A stretch of 64,000 nucleotides of DNA from Yonghaparkia sp. Root332 (GTDB lineage: Bacteria; Actinomycetota; Actinomycetes; Actinomycetales; Microbacteriaceae). Position 1 is the stretch's first letter, and each line of letters starts with the position of its first letter. The DNA lies in contig NZ_LMCX01000001.1 of NCBI RefSeq assembly GCF_001425665.1, positions 434,001 through 498,000 on the forward strand, written 5' to 3'. The notes below the pieces were generated by a model. The model saw nothing but the letters and a program-made list of their open reading frames with translations. It did no database searches and was not told the DNA's origin. Below, piece after piece: positions 46,080 to 55,484 of this stretch. Both the position numbers and the translations under genes were made by a program.

Positions 46080-47015
46080 TCAGCCCGCCCGGCGCGGCCA
46101 GCGCAGTCGGCGCTGCGCGAGCAGCACGCCGACGATCACGAGCAGCGCGCCGACGGGCTCGTTCCACACGAGCACCTCGCCGAGCACGACGATGCCGAGC
46201 AGGACCCCGACGACGGGCGTGATGTACGTGACGGTCGCGGCCCGGGTGGCCCCCCATGCGCGCACGACGTTCTGATTCCACACGTAGGCGAAGCCGGTGC
46301 CGAGAGCTCCGAGCAGCACGATCGCGACGATCACCGACGCGTCGAGCGTCATCGGCGAGGGGCTCACGACGGGCGCGAGCGCGAGCAGCACCACGGCCGC
46401 GATGCCGATGTAGACGAACGTGAACGACACCGCCGAGACGCCCGTGCCGGTGAGGAAGCGCCGCATGTACGACAGACTGAACCCGTAGCAGGCGGTCGCC
46501 CCGAGCATCGCGAGCTGCGGCACGAGGTCGCCGCCGAGCTCGATGCCGCGCCACGGCCCGATGATGACGATCACCCCGACGATGCCGATCGCGATGCCGA
46601 TGACCTGCGCGCGCGTGAGCCGCTCGACCCGCAGCACGAGGGCGGCGATGATCGCCGTCATGATCGGCGTCGTCGCGTTGTAGACGCTCGCGAGCCCCGA
46701 GGCGACGTACTGCTGCGCCCACGCGAACAGCAGGTACGGCAGCACGCAGAACGTCACGCCGACGACGGCGAGGTGCCCGTAGATGGGCCCCCAGGCGGGC
46801 AGTCGGTCGCGGGTGACGAGGACGATGAGCCCGAGCGTGAGCGCTCCGAGCAGAGCCCGGCCGGCGGCGACCTGCACCGGCGTCATGCCGGTGAGCGCGA
46901 TCGCGATGAACAGGAAGCTCGCGCCCCACACGAGCCCGCTGAGCGCGAACTGCGTCGCGACCCAGCCCTCGCGGGGCGCGGCGGATGCCCGCGGCGCGTC
47001 GGTCGTGTCGGTCAC
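46080..47015 (-). CDS. EamA/DMT-family transporter
   Basis: A 311-residue protein with ten membrane helices in two EamA repeats (about 20-145 and 160-300). Typical lines are GLVWGASFLFIAIAL, ASVYNATTPIMTAIIAAL and ATVTYITPVVGVLLGIVVLGE. Probably exports a small metabolite or amino acid. GTG start six nt after TAGCGT. It is convergent with the symporter operon. Confidence 0.9.
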   Translation of the reverse strand: MTDTTDAPRASAAPREGWVATQFALSGLVWGASFLFIAIALTGMTPVQVAAGRALLGALTLGLIVLVTRDRLPAWGPIYGHLAVVGVTFCVLPYLLFAWAQQYVASGLASVYNATTPIMTAIIAALVLRVERLTRAQVIGIAIGIVGVIVIIGPWRGIELGGDLVPQLAMLGATACYGFSLSYMRRFLTGTGVSAVSFTFVYIGIAAVVLLALAPVVSPSPMTLDASVIVAIVLLGALGTGFAYVWNQNVVRAWGATRAATVTYITPVVGVLLGIVVLGEVLVWNEPVGALLVIVGVLLAQRRLRWPRRAG

Positions 47016-47085
47016 GCCCCGACGCTAGCGCCTCGCCACGACGCCGGCTGCCGCTCGCGAGCGCGACGGCCGAAAGCCGCCGCCG

Positions 47086-47412
47086 CTACGCCTGCGGCGC
47101 CCCCGGCTCGGTCGAGATCGTGCCCGTCGAGGCGATCTGCTCGTGGTGGTGGATCACCTCGGCGACGATGAAGCTCAGGAACTTCTCCGCGAACGCGGGG
47201 TCGAGCTCGGCCTCCTCGGCGAGGGCCCGCAGCCGCGCGATCTGGATGCGCTCGCGGTCAGGGTCGGAGGCGGGCAGGCCGACGGCGGCCTTGAGGCGTC
47301 CGACGGTCTGCGTGCACTTGAACCGCTCGGCGAGCAGGTGCACGAGCGCCGCGTCGATGTTGTCGATGCTCTTGCGCAGCGAGCCGAGCTCGCCGAGGGC
47401 CGCGTCGTCCAT
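47086..47412 (-). CDS. Chorismate mutase (AroQ type)
   Basis: A 108-residue all-helical chorismate mutase converting chorismate to prephenate for Phe/Tyr synthesis. The AroQ pattern is visible: LRKSIDNIDAALVHLLAERFKCTQTVGRLKAAVGLPASDPDRE, with catalytic Arg and Lys positions. There is no signal peptide, so it is the cytosolic type. The ATG lies six nt after TACGCT, a leaderless arrangement. Confidence 0.9.
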   Translation of the reverse strand: MDDAALGELGSLRKSIDNIDAALVHLLAERFKCTQTVGRLKAAVGLPASDPDRERIQIARLRALAEEAELDPAFAEKFLSFIVAEVIHHHEQIASTGTISTEPGAPQA

Positions 47413-47477
47413 GCTCCGAGCGTATCCCGCGCGGGGCTCGGCGACGCCCCGTCCGAGGCGGCGCTCCGTCGGGGGCC

Positions 47478-47783
47478 TCAGTCCTCGGCGATCTCGGTCT
47501 CGGCGCGCTGCGCCCAGACGTCGAGCTCCTCGCGCTCGATCGCGCGGATCGCCTCGTCGACCTCCGCCGGCGTCACGAGCCCGTCGGCGACGGCCCGTTC
47601 GACGTCGCCCTCGCTCAGCAGCACCGCGGCCAGCAGGACGCCGCGCGCGCTCAGGTCGCTCGGCAGCTCGCGCACGAGCGTTGGGTGCGGGCTCGGAGCG
47701 GCCTCGGCCTCACCCGCGCAGCCCGCGAGCGCGATCGCGGCGAGCAGCGCCATCGATGCGGCGAGGGATGCCCTCGCCCGCAT
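47478..47783 (-). CDS. Small lipoprotein
   Basis: A 101-residue lipoprotein with signal MRARASLAASMALLAAIALAGC ending in lipobox LAGC. The mature part is acidic and helical (ARGVLLAAVLLSEGDVERAVADGLVTPAEVDEAIRAIERE style, Ala/Glu-rich). The ATG shares one base with the stop of the upstream secreted protein, so the two form a coupled pair. No family is recognised. Confidence 0.75.
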   Translation of the reverse strand: MRARASLAASMALLAAIALAGCAGEAEAAPSPHPTLVRELPSDLSARGVLLAAVLLSEGDVERAVADGLVTPAEVDEAIRAIEREELDVWAQRAETEIAED

Positions 47784-48604
47784 CACTTCCCGCCGGGCTT
47801 GCCGGCGTGGTCGGGCTTGCCGCCCCCGCCGCTGTTGCCCGAGCCACCGACCTTGTCCGGCTTGCCGGGCTTCTCCGGCTTCCCGGGCTTGCCGGCGCTG
47901 CCGGTGTCGGACGGCGACTCGGCGTCCGCGTCGGTCGACTCCTCGTCGGCGCCGAGCTTCGTCATGGCGCGCTCGAGGCGGGCGGCGTCGCGGTCCGCGA
48001 CGCGCGCCTGCGTGCGGTCGAGCTTGTCGATCGCCTTCGAGAGACGTCGGTCGAGCTCCTCCTGCGCGGCGGCGCGGTCCTCCTCGGGGAGGGCGGCGAT
48101 GGCCGCGCTCTGCGACTCGAGGAACTCCACGAGCGTCTCGGCGAACGCGACCTGCAGGCGCCCGGAGAACGCGACGGCGCAGTCGCCCTTGCCGCCCTCG
48201 GCCTCGGCGCGGCAGGCGTCGAACTCGGTCTTGACCTCGGCGAAGGCCGTGCGCCAGAGCTCGGCGCGCTCGTTCCAGGCGAGGAAGGACTCCTCGAGCT
48301 CCTCATCGGTCGACTCGGCGTCGCCGCCCTCGGCCTCGTCGCCCTCGGCGTCGTCGCCGTCGGCGGCGTCGCCCTCGGCGTCGTCACCGTCCGTGACTCC
48401 GTCGTCCTCGAGGGCGTCATCGAGCGCGTCATCCTCGACCAGGTCGTCGACGAGCTCCTCGCTCGCCTGCACTCCGAGCGATGAGAGCGCCGTCTCGACG
48501 GTCGTACGGACGTCCGACGCGTACGCCGCCGTCCCGATCCCTCCGATGACGAGCACGGCCGCGGCGATGCCGGCGGCGAGCGCAGTGAGTCCCCGATTCC
48601 CCAT
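47783..48604 (-). CDS. Secreted/anchored acidic protein with KPGKP tail
   Basis: A 273-residue protein of unknown family. It has an N-terminal membrane helix or signal (LTALAAGIAAAVLVIGGIGTAAYAS), an Asp/Glu/Gly-rich low-complexity stretch (55-100), a helical region with two Cys (125-145) and a long charged helix (150-210). The tail is Gly/Lys/Pro-rich (KPGKPEKPGKPDK). The ATG lies six nt after TACCAT. It is coupled to the lipoprotein downstream; together they may form an envelope module. Confidence 0.75.
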   Translation of the reverse strand: MGNRGLTALAAGIAAAVLVIGGIGTAAYASDVRTTVETALSSLGVQASEELVDDLVEDDALDDALEDDGVTDGDDAEGDAADGDDAEGDEAEGGDAESTDEELEESFLAWNERAELWRTAFAEVKTEFDACRAEAEGGKGDCAVAFSGRLQVAFAETLVEFLESQSAAIAALPEEDRAAAQEELDRRLSKAIDKLDRTQARVADRDAARLERAMTKLGADEESTDADAESPSDTGSAGKPGKPEKPGKPDKVGGSGNSGGGGKPDHAGKPGGK

Positions 48605-48727
48605 GGCCGCATGGTACGCCTCGGGGCGAGGCGCTCGCGTTCCCGCGAACGGGGGTCACCGTACCTGCGGATCCCGGCTCCGGCAACGGGGTGGGGGCGA
48701 CGGATGCTCGGGGTTACGGTTCCGCGC

Positions 48728-49171
48728 ATGACTGATCACGCCGCATCCCCCGACCCGTCGACCGCGTCGACCCTCATCGAGCGCATCGCGCTCAGCCACC
48801 CCCGTTCCGGCGCGGAGGGCCGCGCGTACGCCGAGGCGCTGCAGGCTCTCGCCGACTGCGCGACCGCGTGCACGGTGTGCGCCGACGCGTGCCTGAGCGA
48901 GGAGGACCCGACCGCGATGCTCGAGTGCGTGCGCGTCGACCTGCTGTGCGCCGCGATCTGCGCGGCCACGACGCAGGCCGTGGCCGGCGCGCCCGAGGAG
49001 CACTCGTCGATCATGCGCGCCCAGCTGCGGGCGTGCATCGAGGCCTGCCGCTCGTGCGCCGAGGAGTGCGAGCAGCACGCCGGCCACCACGAGCACTGCA
49101 CGCTGTGCGCCGAGGCGTGCCGCCGCTGCGAGAAGGCCTGCGAGGCGCTGCTCGCCGTCATCGGCCGCTGA
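48728..49171 (+). CDS. Four-helix copper-binding protein (Csp-like)
   Basis: A 147-residue protein with 16 Cys, most in CxxxC and CxxC spacings along four helices (CATACTVCADAC, ACIEACRSCAEEC, CTLCAEACRRCEKAC). This is the copper storage protein/DUF326 pattern. No signal peptide is seen, so it would hold Cu(I) in the cytosol, like Csp3. The ATG lies seven nt after TACGGT. No copper exporter or CsoR gene is adjacent. Confidence 0.88.
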   Translation: MTDHAASPDPSTASTLIERIALSHPRSGAEGRAYAEALQALADCATACTVCADACLSEEDPTAMLECVRVDLLCAAICAATTQAVAGAPEEHSSIMRAQLRACIEACRSCAEECEQHAGHHEHCTLCAEACRRCEKACEALLAVIGR

Positions 49172-49200
49172 CGCGGCGACGAGGCATCTCGCCCTCACGA

Positions 49201-49243
49201 CGAGCGGCGCGGACCCCGACAGCTCGGGAGTCCGCGCCGCTCG
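49201..49243. terminator. Strong hairpin between convergent csp-like and hypothetical genes
   Basis: CGAGCGGCGCGGAC (49201-49214) pairs perfectly with GTCCGCGCCGCTCG (49230-49243). The loop itself can form CCCGA/TCGGG. It sits 29 nt after one stop and 17 nt from the other. Confidence 0.65.
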
Positions 49244-49259
49244 CGCCGGGGAGCCGGTG

Positions 49260-50180
49260 TCAGTGAGCGTTCTCGAGCTCGCGGGCTCCGCGGCCGTCGG
49301 CGGGGACGTCGACATCGCGCAGCGCCAGGGCGGCCGCGCTCAGCACGCCGTCCTGCTCGATGAGCTCGCACGGGCGCAGGGCGCTCTCGGCGTGCATCCA
49401 CGCGTCGAGGGTGTGGGCGGCGGCCAGGTGGTCGACGAGTCGACGCGCGTCGCGGGCGAACCGACGGGCGTCGGTGCGCACGGGGGCGGCGGCGTCGTCC
49501 ACGGCCAGCTCGACGCCGAGGCGCCCGGCCGCGGCGACGATGCAGCCCGCGAGCGGAGGCAGCTGGGCGGCGACCGCGGAGCGCCCGCGCAGGGCCGTGG
49601 CGGCGAGCATCGTCGCCGTCGTGCGCGCCGTGATCACCCGGACGTCGACGGCGTCGACGTAGTGCCCGGGCGAGCAGTCGAGCCCCGCGCCCTCGAGGGC
49701 GGTGGCGAGCTCGGGCATCGACTCGCACGTCGCCGAGACGGCGGCGATGGCGAGGAACTCGTCGAGCTCGGCGGTCGTCGCCTCTGCGGCGAGGAAGGCG
49801 GCGAGGCGGTCGGTGCCGTCGGCCACGATCGGCGCGCGCGACAACCGGTCGCGCAGGGCCTCCTCGAGCGCCGACTCGAGAGTCCGGCGCACGTCGGCGA
49901 GGATGCCGTCGTCGGCCCAGCGCGGGTCGACGCCGACGATGCCGCCGTCGCCGAGCGCGTGGAGGAAGAGGAGCGCGAGCTGCAGGTCGTCGTCGGTCAG
50001 GATGTCGCGGCTGTTGATGACGGCGCGCTCGACCTGAGCATCCAACGACGAGACGATCGGGGGAAGGTCGATCGGGCCGGTGACGACGGCGACGACCGCG
50101 GCGCTCACGGGGCCGCGAGGAGTGGGGATGGCCATGGGGGCGCGCGTCGAGCGCGCGGCGGGGGCGATGCGGGTGGTCAT
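49260..50180 (-). CDS. Hypothetical protein, no recognised family
   Basis: A 306-residue Ala-rich, mainly helical and acidic protein with no signal peptide or obvious membrane helix. Local features are TDDDLQLALLFLHALGDGG and AAAHTLDAWMHAESALRPCELIEQDG. ATG 50180 is chosen because TACCGT lies seven nt upstream; an in-frame start at 50204 falls in the promoter. It stands alone between a copper protein gene and a glycosyltransferase gene. I cannot assign a function. Confidence 0.7.
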   Translation of the reverse strand: MTTRIAPAARSTRAPMAIPTPRGPVSAAVVAVVTGPIDLPPIVSSLDAQVERAVINSRDILTDDDLQLALLFLHALGDGGIVGVDPRWADDGILADVRRTLESALEEALRDRLSRAPIVADGTDRLAAFLAAEATTAELDEFLAIAAVSATCESMPELATALEGAGLDCSPGHYVDAVDVRVITARTTATMLAATALRGRSAVAAQLPPLAGCIVAAAGRLGVELAVDDAAAPVRTDARRFARDARRLVDHLAAAHTLDAWMHAESALRPCELIEQDGVLSAAALALRDVDVPADGRGARELENAH

Positions 50181-50305
50181 AGTAGCGACGGTAGGTGCGC
50201 GCAAGAATGGCGAACAGGGGATTGACAGGCGTGCGACGCTTCGATGAGGTCGGGTGTGCGCGCGGAGCAGTCGACCTCTGCGCCCCCGATCGGAAGGACC
50301 CCTGG

Positions 50306-51103
50306 ATGACCGAGCCCGCCCGCGCGGAGCCCACCGTCTCGGTCGTGATCCCGGTGCGCGACGACGCCGGCTACCTCGAGCGGTGCCTGCGCGCTCTCGC
50401 GGTGCAGACGTCTCCGCCGCTCGAGATCGTGGTCGTCGACAACGGCAGCACCGATGAGAGCGCGGCCGTCGCTCGGCGTCACGGGGCTCGCGTCGTCGAG
50501 CAGCTCCAGGTGGGCATCCCCATCGCGAGCGCGACCGGGTACGACGCCGCGGTCGGCGACATCATCGCGCGCCTCGATTCCGACAGTCGGCCCGGGCCGG
50601 AGTGGGTCGCCACGGTGCAGCGGCTGTTCGCCGAGCATCCGGAGGCGGACGCGCTCACCGGCAGCGGTCTGCTCGAGACGGACGAGGGCGAGTCGCAGCC
50701 CGTGCGGTCGCGCCTCTACCTCGGGCCGTACTTCGTGCTCGTGCGCTGGGCGCTCGCGAACCTGCCCGTGTTCGGGTCGGCGATGGCGCTGCGGCGCTCG
50801 GTGTGGGAGCGCGTCGGCGACGAGGTCTGCCGGCACGACGCCGACGTGCACGACGACATGGATCTCAGCGTGCACCTCGGCCCGGACGCGATCGTGCTCT
50901 TCGACGACCGGCTCACGCTCCCCGTCTCGGCGCGCCCGCTCGAGCACGTGCCGTCGATGCTGCGCCGCGGCTGGCGCGGCATGTACACGCTCGCGCGGCA
51001 CTGGCCGCAGGAGCACCCGCTCGGGCGGCACGTGCGCCGCCTGCGCGCTCAGCGCTCGGTGCGGCGGCGCGCGGCCCTGAGTGCGGCGTCGCGCGTCGCC
51101 TGA
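50306..51103 (+). CDS. Family 2 glycosyltransferase
   Basis: A 265-residue GT-A glycosyltransferase. It has SVVIPVRDDAGYLERCLRAL, VVDNGSTDESAA and the metal-binding RLDSDSRPGPEW. No large membrane segments. GGAAGGA six nt before the ATG sets the start. The acceptor and donor are unknown; single GT2 genes like this often act on envelope glycolipids. It is convergent with purA. Confidence 0.85.
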   Translation: MTEPARAEPTVSVVIPVRDDAGYLERCLRALAVQTSPPLEIVVVDNGSTDESAAVARRHGARVVEQLQVGIPIASATGYDAAVGDIIARLDSDSRPGPEWVATVQRLFAEHPEADALTGSGLLETDEGESQPVRSRLYLGPYFVLVRWALANLPVFGSAMALRRSVWERVGDEVCRHDADVHDDMDLSVHLGPDAIVLFDDRLTLPVSARPLEHVPSMLRRGWRGMYTLARHWPQEHPLGRHVRRLRAQRSVRRRAALSAASRVA

Positions 51104-51115
51104 GTCGCGACCGGC

Positions 51116-52402
<1,287 letters not shown>

Positions 52403-52438
52403 AGGGGGTCCCTTCGGATCGGAATGGGATTGCACCCC

Positions 52439-52444
52439 AGCCTA
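52439..52444 (-). promoter_or_regulatory. -10 element TAGGCT for purA
   Basis: TAGGCT on the minus strand, about 36 nt before the purA ATG; the GAAGGGA ribosome site lies in the leader. Confidence 0.45.
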
Positions 52445-52461
52445 TCGGGGTGCCGCGCGGC

Positions 52462-53088
52462 TCAGCCGAGCCACTGGCCGCGCGCGGGCGCGCGGTCCGC
52501 CGCCGCGAGGGTGCCGGGCGCGATCGCGAGGCGAGCCTCGACGGCGGCGAAGACGATCTCATCGGCGGCCGCGGCATCCACCATGCCCATCGCGTGGTGC
52601 TGCACGGCCATGCCGTCGGCGAGCGCCGTGAGCATGCGCGAGTCGGCGTCGACGTCGAGGCTGGATGCGGCTCCCGCGGCGACCGCGCGCCGGATCACGT
52701 CGGCGAGGATCCGCTCGCAATCGCTGTGGTGACGCAGCACGGCGGCGGCGAGGGCGGGGTTGCGCGGGGCCTCGCTCCACGCGTCGATCCAGACGAGGTA
52801 GTGGTCCTCCGGGGTCGTGGAGAACCACGCGGCGAGCGCGGCGATCGGGTCGAGGCCCGCGAGCATGGCCTCGTCGCTCGCGAGCTCGGCGGTCACGGCG
52901 TGGTCGAAGGCCGCCGCGACGAGCTCGTCCCGGCTGGCGAAGTAGTGGCGGATCAGGCCGTGCACGATGCCGACCTCCGCCGCGACGTCGCGCAGCGTCA
53001 CGCTCGCGAAGCCCTTGCGCGCGACCAGTCGCAGGGTCGCGCCGATGATCTGCTCGCGACGCTCCTCGGAGCTCTTCCGTTCGGCCAC
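52462..53088 (-). CDS. TetR-family regulator (BetI-like)
   Basis: A 208-residue repressor. HTH near residues 27-46 (VTLRDVAAEVGIVHGLIRHYF). The C-terminal ligand domain resembles the BetI/TetR_C_6 group (WIDAWSEAPRNPALAAAVLRHH). GTG start six nt after TATGCT (53100-53095). It is divergent from an MFS transporter, with two operators in the gap, so it likely represses both genes and is relieved by the pump substrate. Confidence 0.92.
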   Translation of the reverse strand: MAERKSSEERREQIIGATLRLVARKGFASVTLRDVAAEVGIVHGLIRHYFASRDELVAAAFDHAVTAELASDEAMLAGLDPIAALAAWFSTTPEDHYLVWIDAWSEAPRNPALAAAVLRHHSDCERILADVIRRAVAAGAASSLDVDADSRMLTALADGMAVQHHAMGMVDAAAADEIVFAAVEARLAIAPGTLAAADRAPARGQWLG

Positions 53089-53108
53089 GGCTCGAGCATA
53101 GGCGCTCG

Positions 53109-53155
53109 TTGTCCGCGCGGATAAGGCGTGCTAGCGTTGTTGTCCAGTTGGACAA
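53109..53155. promoter_or_regulatory. Twin TetR operators bracketing the MFS promoter
   Basis: Operator 1 TTGTCCGCGCGGATAA (53109-53124, one mismatch) contains the MFS -35 TTGTCC. The -10 TAGCGT is at 53132-53137 (17-nt spacing). Operator 2 TTGTCCAGTTGGACAA (53140-53155, perfect) covers the start of transcription. The tetR -10 lies nine nt to the left of operator 1. Confidence 0.65.
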
Positions 53156-53170
53156 TTTTGGAGCGGGAGA

Positions 53171-54571
53171 ATGACGACCATGGAGCGGGCGATGACCGGA
53201 GCGAGCGCGGGCGATGATGCCGGCGGCGCACCCGACCGTCGCGCACGGCGCCTCGTGCCGAGCGTCGTCGCCGCGATGGTGCTGCTGTCGTCGGCCTCGT
53301 TCGTGATCTTCCCGCTCATCCCGTCGCTGCAGGGCTCGCTCGGAGTGAGCACCGCCGAGGTCGGCTACCTCGCCGCCGCCGGGTTCGCCGCCGCGCTCAT
53401 CGCCGAGCTGCTCGTCGCGCCCGCCGCCGACCGCGGCCACGCACGCCTCATGGCCGTCATCGGCGTGGCTCTCGTCGCTGGGTCGCTCGGGCTCAGCGCC
53501 GCCGCCACCGAGGGCTGGCAGCTCATCGTCGGCCGCGCGGTCGGCGGCTTCGGGTTCGGCATCTTCGTCATCGCCGCGAGCGCCCTCATCGTCCGCCACG
53601 ACCACCGGCGCAGCGGCGAGCTGCTCGGCCGCCTCGGGGCCGCCGAGCTCGCGGGCATCGCCGTCGGGCCGCTCGCCTCGGGGCTCGCGCTGACCTTCGC
53701 CGGGCCGTCGGCGATCCTCGCCGTATCGGCCGTCGTCGTGCTCGTCGCCCTCGTGCCGGTGCTGGTCGGGTTCCGCGAGGCGAGCGCCTCGACGGCCGGG
53801 GGCCGCGCGCGCGGCGGCCACGGGCATCCGCGCACGGGGACCGGCGCCGGCGGCGACGCGACCCGCGGCGACGGCGACGGCGACGAGTCGATCGGCGACG
53901 ACCCGCACCCGCGCACCGGTGGCATCGCCGCGGGCGTTCTCGGCTTCGACGGCACCGACGCCGACCGGTCGCTGCGGTTCGGGTCGAGCGCTCCGCGGAC
54001 GAGCCTCGACCTGCTGCGCTCGCCGCGCATCGTCGGCATCGTGCTGCTCTACGCGGCGGTCATGATCCCGACCGGAGCGTACGACGGCGTGTGGCCGCGC
54101 TTCATGGCCGACATCGGCGCCGACCCCGTGCTCACCGCGCTCAGCTACGCGCTCTTCGCCGTGCCCTACGTGCTCGTCGCCGGGTGGGCCGGGCGCCTCG
54201 CCGACCGCCGCGGCGGCGTCTCGGCGTACGCGCGCGGCATGCTCATCCTGCTGCCGATCGTCACGCTCTACGGTTTCGTCGCGAACCCGTTCATCGCGAC
54301 CGGCATGGGCTTCGTCGAGTCGACGGGTCAGGCGCTCGCCTTCATCGGAGCGGCCGCCGCCATGGCGCACGCGGTCGACCCGGCCCGTGCGGGCTCGGCG
54401 CAGGGACTGCTGCGCGGCATCGGCCTCGGAGCGGCGACGATCGCGGCCGCCGTCTCGGGCCTCGCCTACGAGAGCGGCGGAGCCCTGCTGCTCTTCGGCG
54501 GCACCGCGGTCGCCGTGGCGGTCATCGCCGCGGTCGGGCTGTTGCTCGCGCGCACGCGTCGCGCCCGCTGA
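53171..54571 (+). CDS. MFS transporter
   Basis: A 466-residue major facilitator with twelve helices. It has the helix 2-3 loop AAPAADRGHARLMAVIG and IVGRAVGGFGFGIFVIAASALIVRHDHRRSGE. The central loop (about 203-265) is unusually long and rich in Gly, Asp and His. GGAGCGGGAG precedes the ATG. The substrate is unknown; its divergent TetR neighbour suggests an inducible exporter. Confidence 0.9.
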   Translation: MTTMERAMTGASAGDDAGGAPDRRARRLVPSVVAAMVLLSSASFVIFPLIPSLQGSLGVSTAEVGYLAAAGFAAALIAELLVAPAADRGHARLMAVIGVALVAGSLGLSAAATEGWQLIVGRAVGGFGFGIFVIAASALIVRHDHRRSGELLGRLGAAELAGIAVGPLASGLALTFAGPSAILAVSAVVVLVALVPVLVGFREASASTAGGRARGGHGHPRTGTGAGGDATRGDGDGDESIGDDPHPRTGGIAAGVLGFDGTDADRSLRFGSSAPRTSLDLLRSPRIVGIVLLYAAVMIPTGAYDGVWPRFMADIGADPVLTALSYALFAVPYVLVAGWAGRLADRRGGVSAYARGMLILLPIVTLYGFVANPFIATGMGFVESTGQALAFIGAAAAMAHAVDPARAGSAQGLLRGIGLGAATIAAAVSGLAYESGGALLLFGGTAVAVAVIAAVGLLLARTRRAR

Positions 54572-54907
54572 GCCGCGGCGGTGGCTGCGCACTACGCGCC
54601 GTCGCGCCCGCTGAGCAGCGGCGGTCGCTGAGCGGCGGCGCCTCTCGGCCGGCAGCGACCCCTGAGCCGGGCCCTGCGCGCCGGGCGGACATGCGCAACT
54701 CAGGAACGTCGCCCCTGGCCACCGACCGCGGCTCTCGTGCGGCCTGCGAATCCGCGCACGGCCACCGGCGTGCCGCATCGGCTTCCTGAGTTGCGCACAC
54801 CCGCCTCCCGGGATCGCCGCGCGGGTCCTCCAGGGCTGCCGGCAGCAGGAACCAAGCGGCAGAGGATGCTCGGCGCACGCTCGGCGACGCCCCGCAGAAT
54901 GGCGGGC
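54572..54907. other. Repeat-bearing intergenic region
   Basis: No convincing gene in 336 nt. Near-direct repeats around GCTGAGC-GCGGCGG occur at 54568-54640. The paired inverted repeat at 54692-54797 occupies much of the rest. CAGAAT at 54895-54900 is the probable -10 of the next gene. Confidence 0.55.
54692..54797. repeat. Paired inverted repeat element, copy 2 (TGCGCAACTCAGGA arms)
   Basis: TGCGCAACTCAGGAA (54692-54706) and the exact complement TTCCTGAGTTGCGCA (54783-54797) enclose 76 nt. The arms share 14 bp with the copy at 17152-17238. The inside differs. Function unknown. Confidence 0.75.
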
Positions 54908-55369
54908 ATGGGCCGACAGCGCCAGCCGCGCAGCTCCGAGCGCGAGCGCGGCACCTCCCTCCAGCCGAGCACCTCCGCCGCCGAGCGCGCCGCCAAGACG
55001 TGCCGCTCGTGCGGGCGCCGCATGGAGTGGCGCGCCGCGTGGGCGAGGAACTGGGACGACGTGGCCTACTGCAGCGACGCCTGCCGGGCCAGGAAGGTGC
55101 GGCCGCTCGATCGCGCGCTCGAGGAGACCATCCGCCGCCTGCTGGGCGGGCGCGCCGCGACCGCGACGATCTGCCCGAGCGAGGCGGCGCGAGCGGTCGC
55201 CGCCGCGCAGGGTGACGCGAGCGACGACGCGTGGCGCGCGCTGATGGAGCCCGCGCGCCGCGCCGCTCGACGCCTCGTCGCGGCGGGCGAGGTCGAGATC
55301 ACGCAGGGCGGCCGGGTCGTCGACCCGTCGACGGCGAAGGGCCCGATCCGCGTGCGCCGCGCCCGCTGA
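54908..55369 (+). CDS. DUF2256-DUF3253 fusion protein
   Basis: A 153-residue protein. Residues 28-65 carry a small zinc-ribbon-like motif CRSCGRRMEWRAAW with a later YCSDACR (DUF2256). Residues 68-150 form a DUF3253 helical domain (LEETIRRLLGG, ICPSEAARAVA, RRLVAAGEVEITQGGRVVDP). The ATG lies seven nt after CAGAAT. Function unknown; DUF3253 resembles a winged helix. Confidence 0.8.
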   Translation: MGRQRQPRSSERERGTSLQPSTSAAERAAKTCRSCGRRMEWRAAWARNWDDVAYCSDACRARKVRPLDRALEETIRRLLGGRAATATICPSEAARAVAAAQGDASDDAWRALMEPARRAARRLVAAGEVEITQGGRVVDPSTAKGPIRVRRAR

Positions 55370-55379
55370 GGGAGCGCGC

Positions 55380-55478
55380 TCAGGGCGTGGCGACGTTCCC
55401 GAGCACTCCAGCCTGGAGCAGCACCACGAAGGCGATGACCACCACCGCGACGACGGCGATCAGGACGACGGGGCGCAC
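55380..55478 (-). CDS. Very small membrane peptide
   Basis: A 32-residue frame from GTG 55478 to TGA 55380. It is almost entirely one membrane helix (RPVVLIAVVAVVVVIAFVVLL), followed by a short polar tail. It starts seven nt after the stop of the NTF2-like gene, suggesting coupling. Short length makes chance possible, but the clean single-helix pattern is striking. Confidence 0.45.
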   Translation of the reverse strand: MRPVVLIAVVAVVVIAFVVLLQAGVLGNVATP

Positions 55479-55484
55479 CGCGCC

